A stretch of 7,772 nt of DNA. Origin: Alphaproteobacteria bacterium. GTDB lineage: Bacteria > Pseudomonadota > Alphaproteobacteria > ATCC43930 > CGMCC-115725. Made by a program: the position numbers and the translations under genes. The DNA is taken from assembly GCA_028866355.1 (NCBI GenBank), contig JAGWIH010000100.1, positions 1 to 7,772 on the forward strand, written 5' to 3'. The first letter of the stretch is position 1. Each line of letters starts with the position of its first letter. The notes beneath the pieces were generated by a model that was not told where the DNA came from, made no database searches, and saw only the letters and a program-made list of their open reading frames with translations. Positions 6,757 through 7,772 of the stretch are shown one piece after another.

Positions 6757-7772
6757 CGCCGACGAAACGGCCCGGCTGCGCCGCCGTCTCGAGCGCGAAC
6801 GGAAGGCACGGTACGAAGCCGAGACGCTGAGCGAAAACGGGCTGCGCGAGCTTTACGAGCGCAAGCAGCAGCTCGAGCTGCTCGAAAAGATCGCCACCGC
6901 TTCCAACCAGGCCGCGACCGCCAACAGCGCGCTGCGCCTGGCCATGACTGAAGTTTGCAGCTTCACCGGGTGGCAGGTCGGTCACGTCTATGGCGTCGAG
7001 TTCACGACGCAAGAACCGCGGCTGCGCTCGCTCGGCGTCTGGCACGGCGCCGACGCCGCCACACTCGCGACGTTCCGCCTCGCCACCGAAGCTGGCGAGT
7101 TTGCCGAGGGCGTGGGCCTGCCGGGTCGCGTCCTTGCCTCGGGCAAGGCAGCGTGGATCATCGACGTCGGCAACGACGACAACTTCCCGCGCGAATGGGC
7201 GGCGCGCCAATGCGGACTGCGGGCCGCCGCCGCCTTCCCGGTCCTTTCGGGCGATCGGGTCGTCGCCGTGCTGGAGTTCTTCGCCAATATGGTGCGCGAG
7301 CCTGACGAGACATTGCTGCATCTTATGTCGCAGATCGGCTTGCAGCTCGGCCGCGCCATCGAACGCGAGCGCGACGCCGAAAGCGTGCAACGCCGCGCGG
7401 TGGACCTCGCCCAGGCGCGCGACAAGGCGCAATCGGCGAACCGGGCGAAATCCGAATTCCTCGCCAACATGAGCCACGAGCTGCGTACGCCGCTCAACGC
7501 CATCATCGGCTTCGCCGACCTGATGATGAAAGAAACCCTAGGTCCGCACACGGTCCAGACCTATCGCGAATATTCGCAATATATCTACGACAGCGGGCAG
7601 CACCTGCTCGCCATCATCAACGACATCCTCGATCTGTCCAAGATCGAGGCGGGCAAGGCCGAGCTCGACGGCAACGAGCCGATCGCGCTGCCGGCGCTCC
7701 TCGGCGTCGTCGGCGAAACCATCGGCTTCTTGGCCGACAAGAAAGGCGTCGTCTTCCATGTCGCGGCCCAGC
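6734..7772 (+). CDS. GAF-domain sensor histidine kinase, partial (C-terminus off the window)
   Basis: The frame is open from ATG 6734 to the right edge: 346 complete codons and no stop. In order: a charged N-terminal coiled coil (about 10-55, rich in Arg/Glu); a GAF domain (about 55-210, beginning IATASNQA and including FTGWQVGHVYG and VVAVLEFFA); a helical linker (about 207-240); and the HisKA dimerisation/phosphoacceptor domain. The H-box is SHELRTPLNAIIGF, with phospho-accepting His248 (codon 7475-7477), and NDILDLSKIEAGK lies at 296-308. The HATPase domain, and any receiver domain, must lie beyond 7772. No membrane segment is seen, so it is a soluble kinase. The start overlaps the H-NOX gene by 23 bases. 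No other in-frame ATG, GTG or TTG lies within the preceding 130 bases, and no strong ribosome site is present, so translational coupling is likely. It is the probable H-NOX-associated kinase. Confidence 0.93.
   Translation, partial: MSFPLPDNADETARLRRRLERERKARYEAETLSENGLRELYERKQQLELLEKIATASNQAATANSALRLAMTEVCSFTGWQVGHVYGVEFTTQEPRLRSLGVWHGADAATLATFRLATEAGEFAEGVGLPGRVLASGKAAWIIDVGNDDNFPREWAARQCGLRAAAAFPVLSGDRVVAVLEFFANMVREPDETLLHLMSQIGLQLGRAIERERDAESVQRRAVDLAQARDKAQSANRAKSEFLANMSHELRTPLNAIIGFADLMMKETLGPHTVQTYREYSQYIYDSGQHLLAIINDILDLSKIEAGKAELDGNEPIALPALLGVVGETIGFLADKKGVVFHVAAQ

Noticed and set aside
6701..7477. Minus-strand open frame (258 codons) opposite the histidine kinase
   Set aside because: The plus strand carries unmistakable GAF and HisKA motifs over the same bases. 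The minus-strand translation shows no recognisable domain.

Overview
The window is GC-rich, densely coding DNA that looks like an alphaproteobacterial chromosome. The support is the tRNA-Thr type, strongly GC-biased third codon positions, and the combination of RND efflux, DUF4239, COG4705 and H-NOX/histidine-kinase genes. The exact genus cannot be read from this sequence. No mobile element, CRISPR array or phage gene is visible.

Layout, left to right. (1) A complete tRNA-Thr(GGT) with encoded CCA lies on the plus strand at 60-134. (2) A two-gene efflux operon lies on the minus strand and is transcribed from about 4272 down to 146: a periplasmic adaptor (MFP/HlyD type), then an RND inner-membrane pump. 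The two genes share the A of TGATG, and the pump ends only 11 bases from the tRNA. No outer-membrane factor is present, so the pump probably uses a TolC-like channel encoded elsewhere. (3) A 103-base divergent intergenic region holds a perfect TATAAT on the plus strand. (4) Two plus-strand genes for uncharacterised membrane proteins follow: a DUF4239 (bestrophin-like) protein, then a COG4705-type protein built from four copies of a Trp/Gly/Asp membrane motif. (5) After a 160-base gap comes a nitric-oxide sensing module: an H-NOX heme protein whose last 23 bases overlap a GAF-domain histidine kinase. The kinase runs off the right edge before its ATPase domain.

The best-understood unit is the H-NOX/kinase pair: NO binding to the H-NOX heme would control autophosphorylation of the partner kinase. 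The H-NOX keeps the proximal His102 and the Tyr131/Ser133/Arg135 heme-propionate motif. It lacks the distal tyrosine of O2-binding members, and it carries a Cys/His set that matches the spacing of a zinc/redox site. The least-understood unit is the DUF4239 + COG4705 pair. The regular A-B-A-B architecture of its second gene is the strongest lead to something undescribed.
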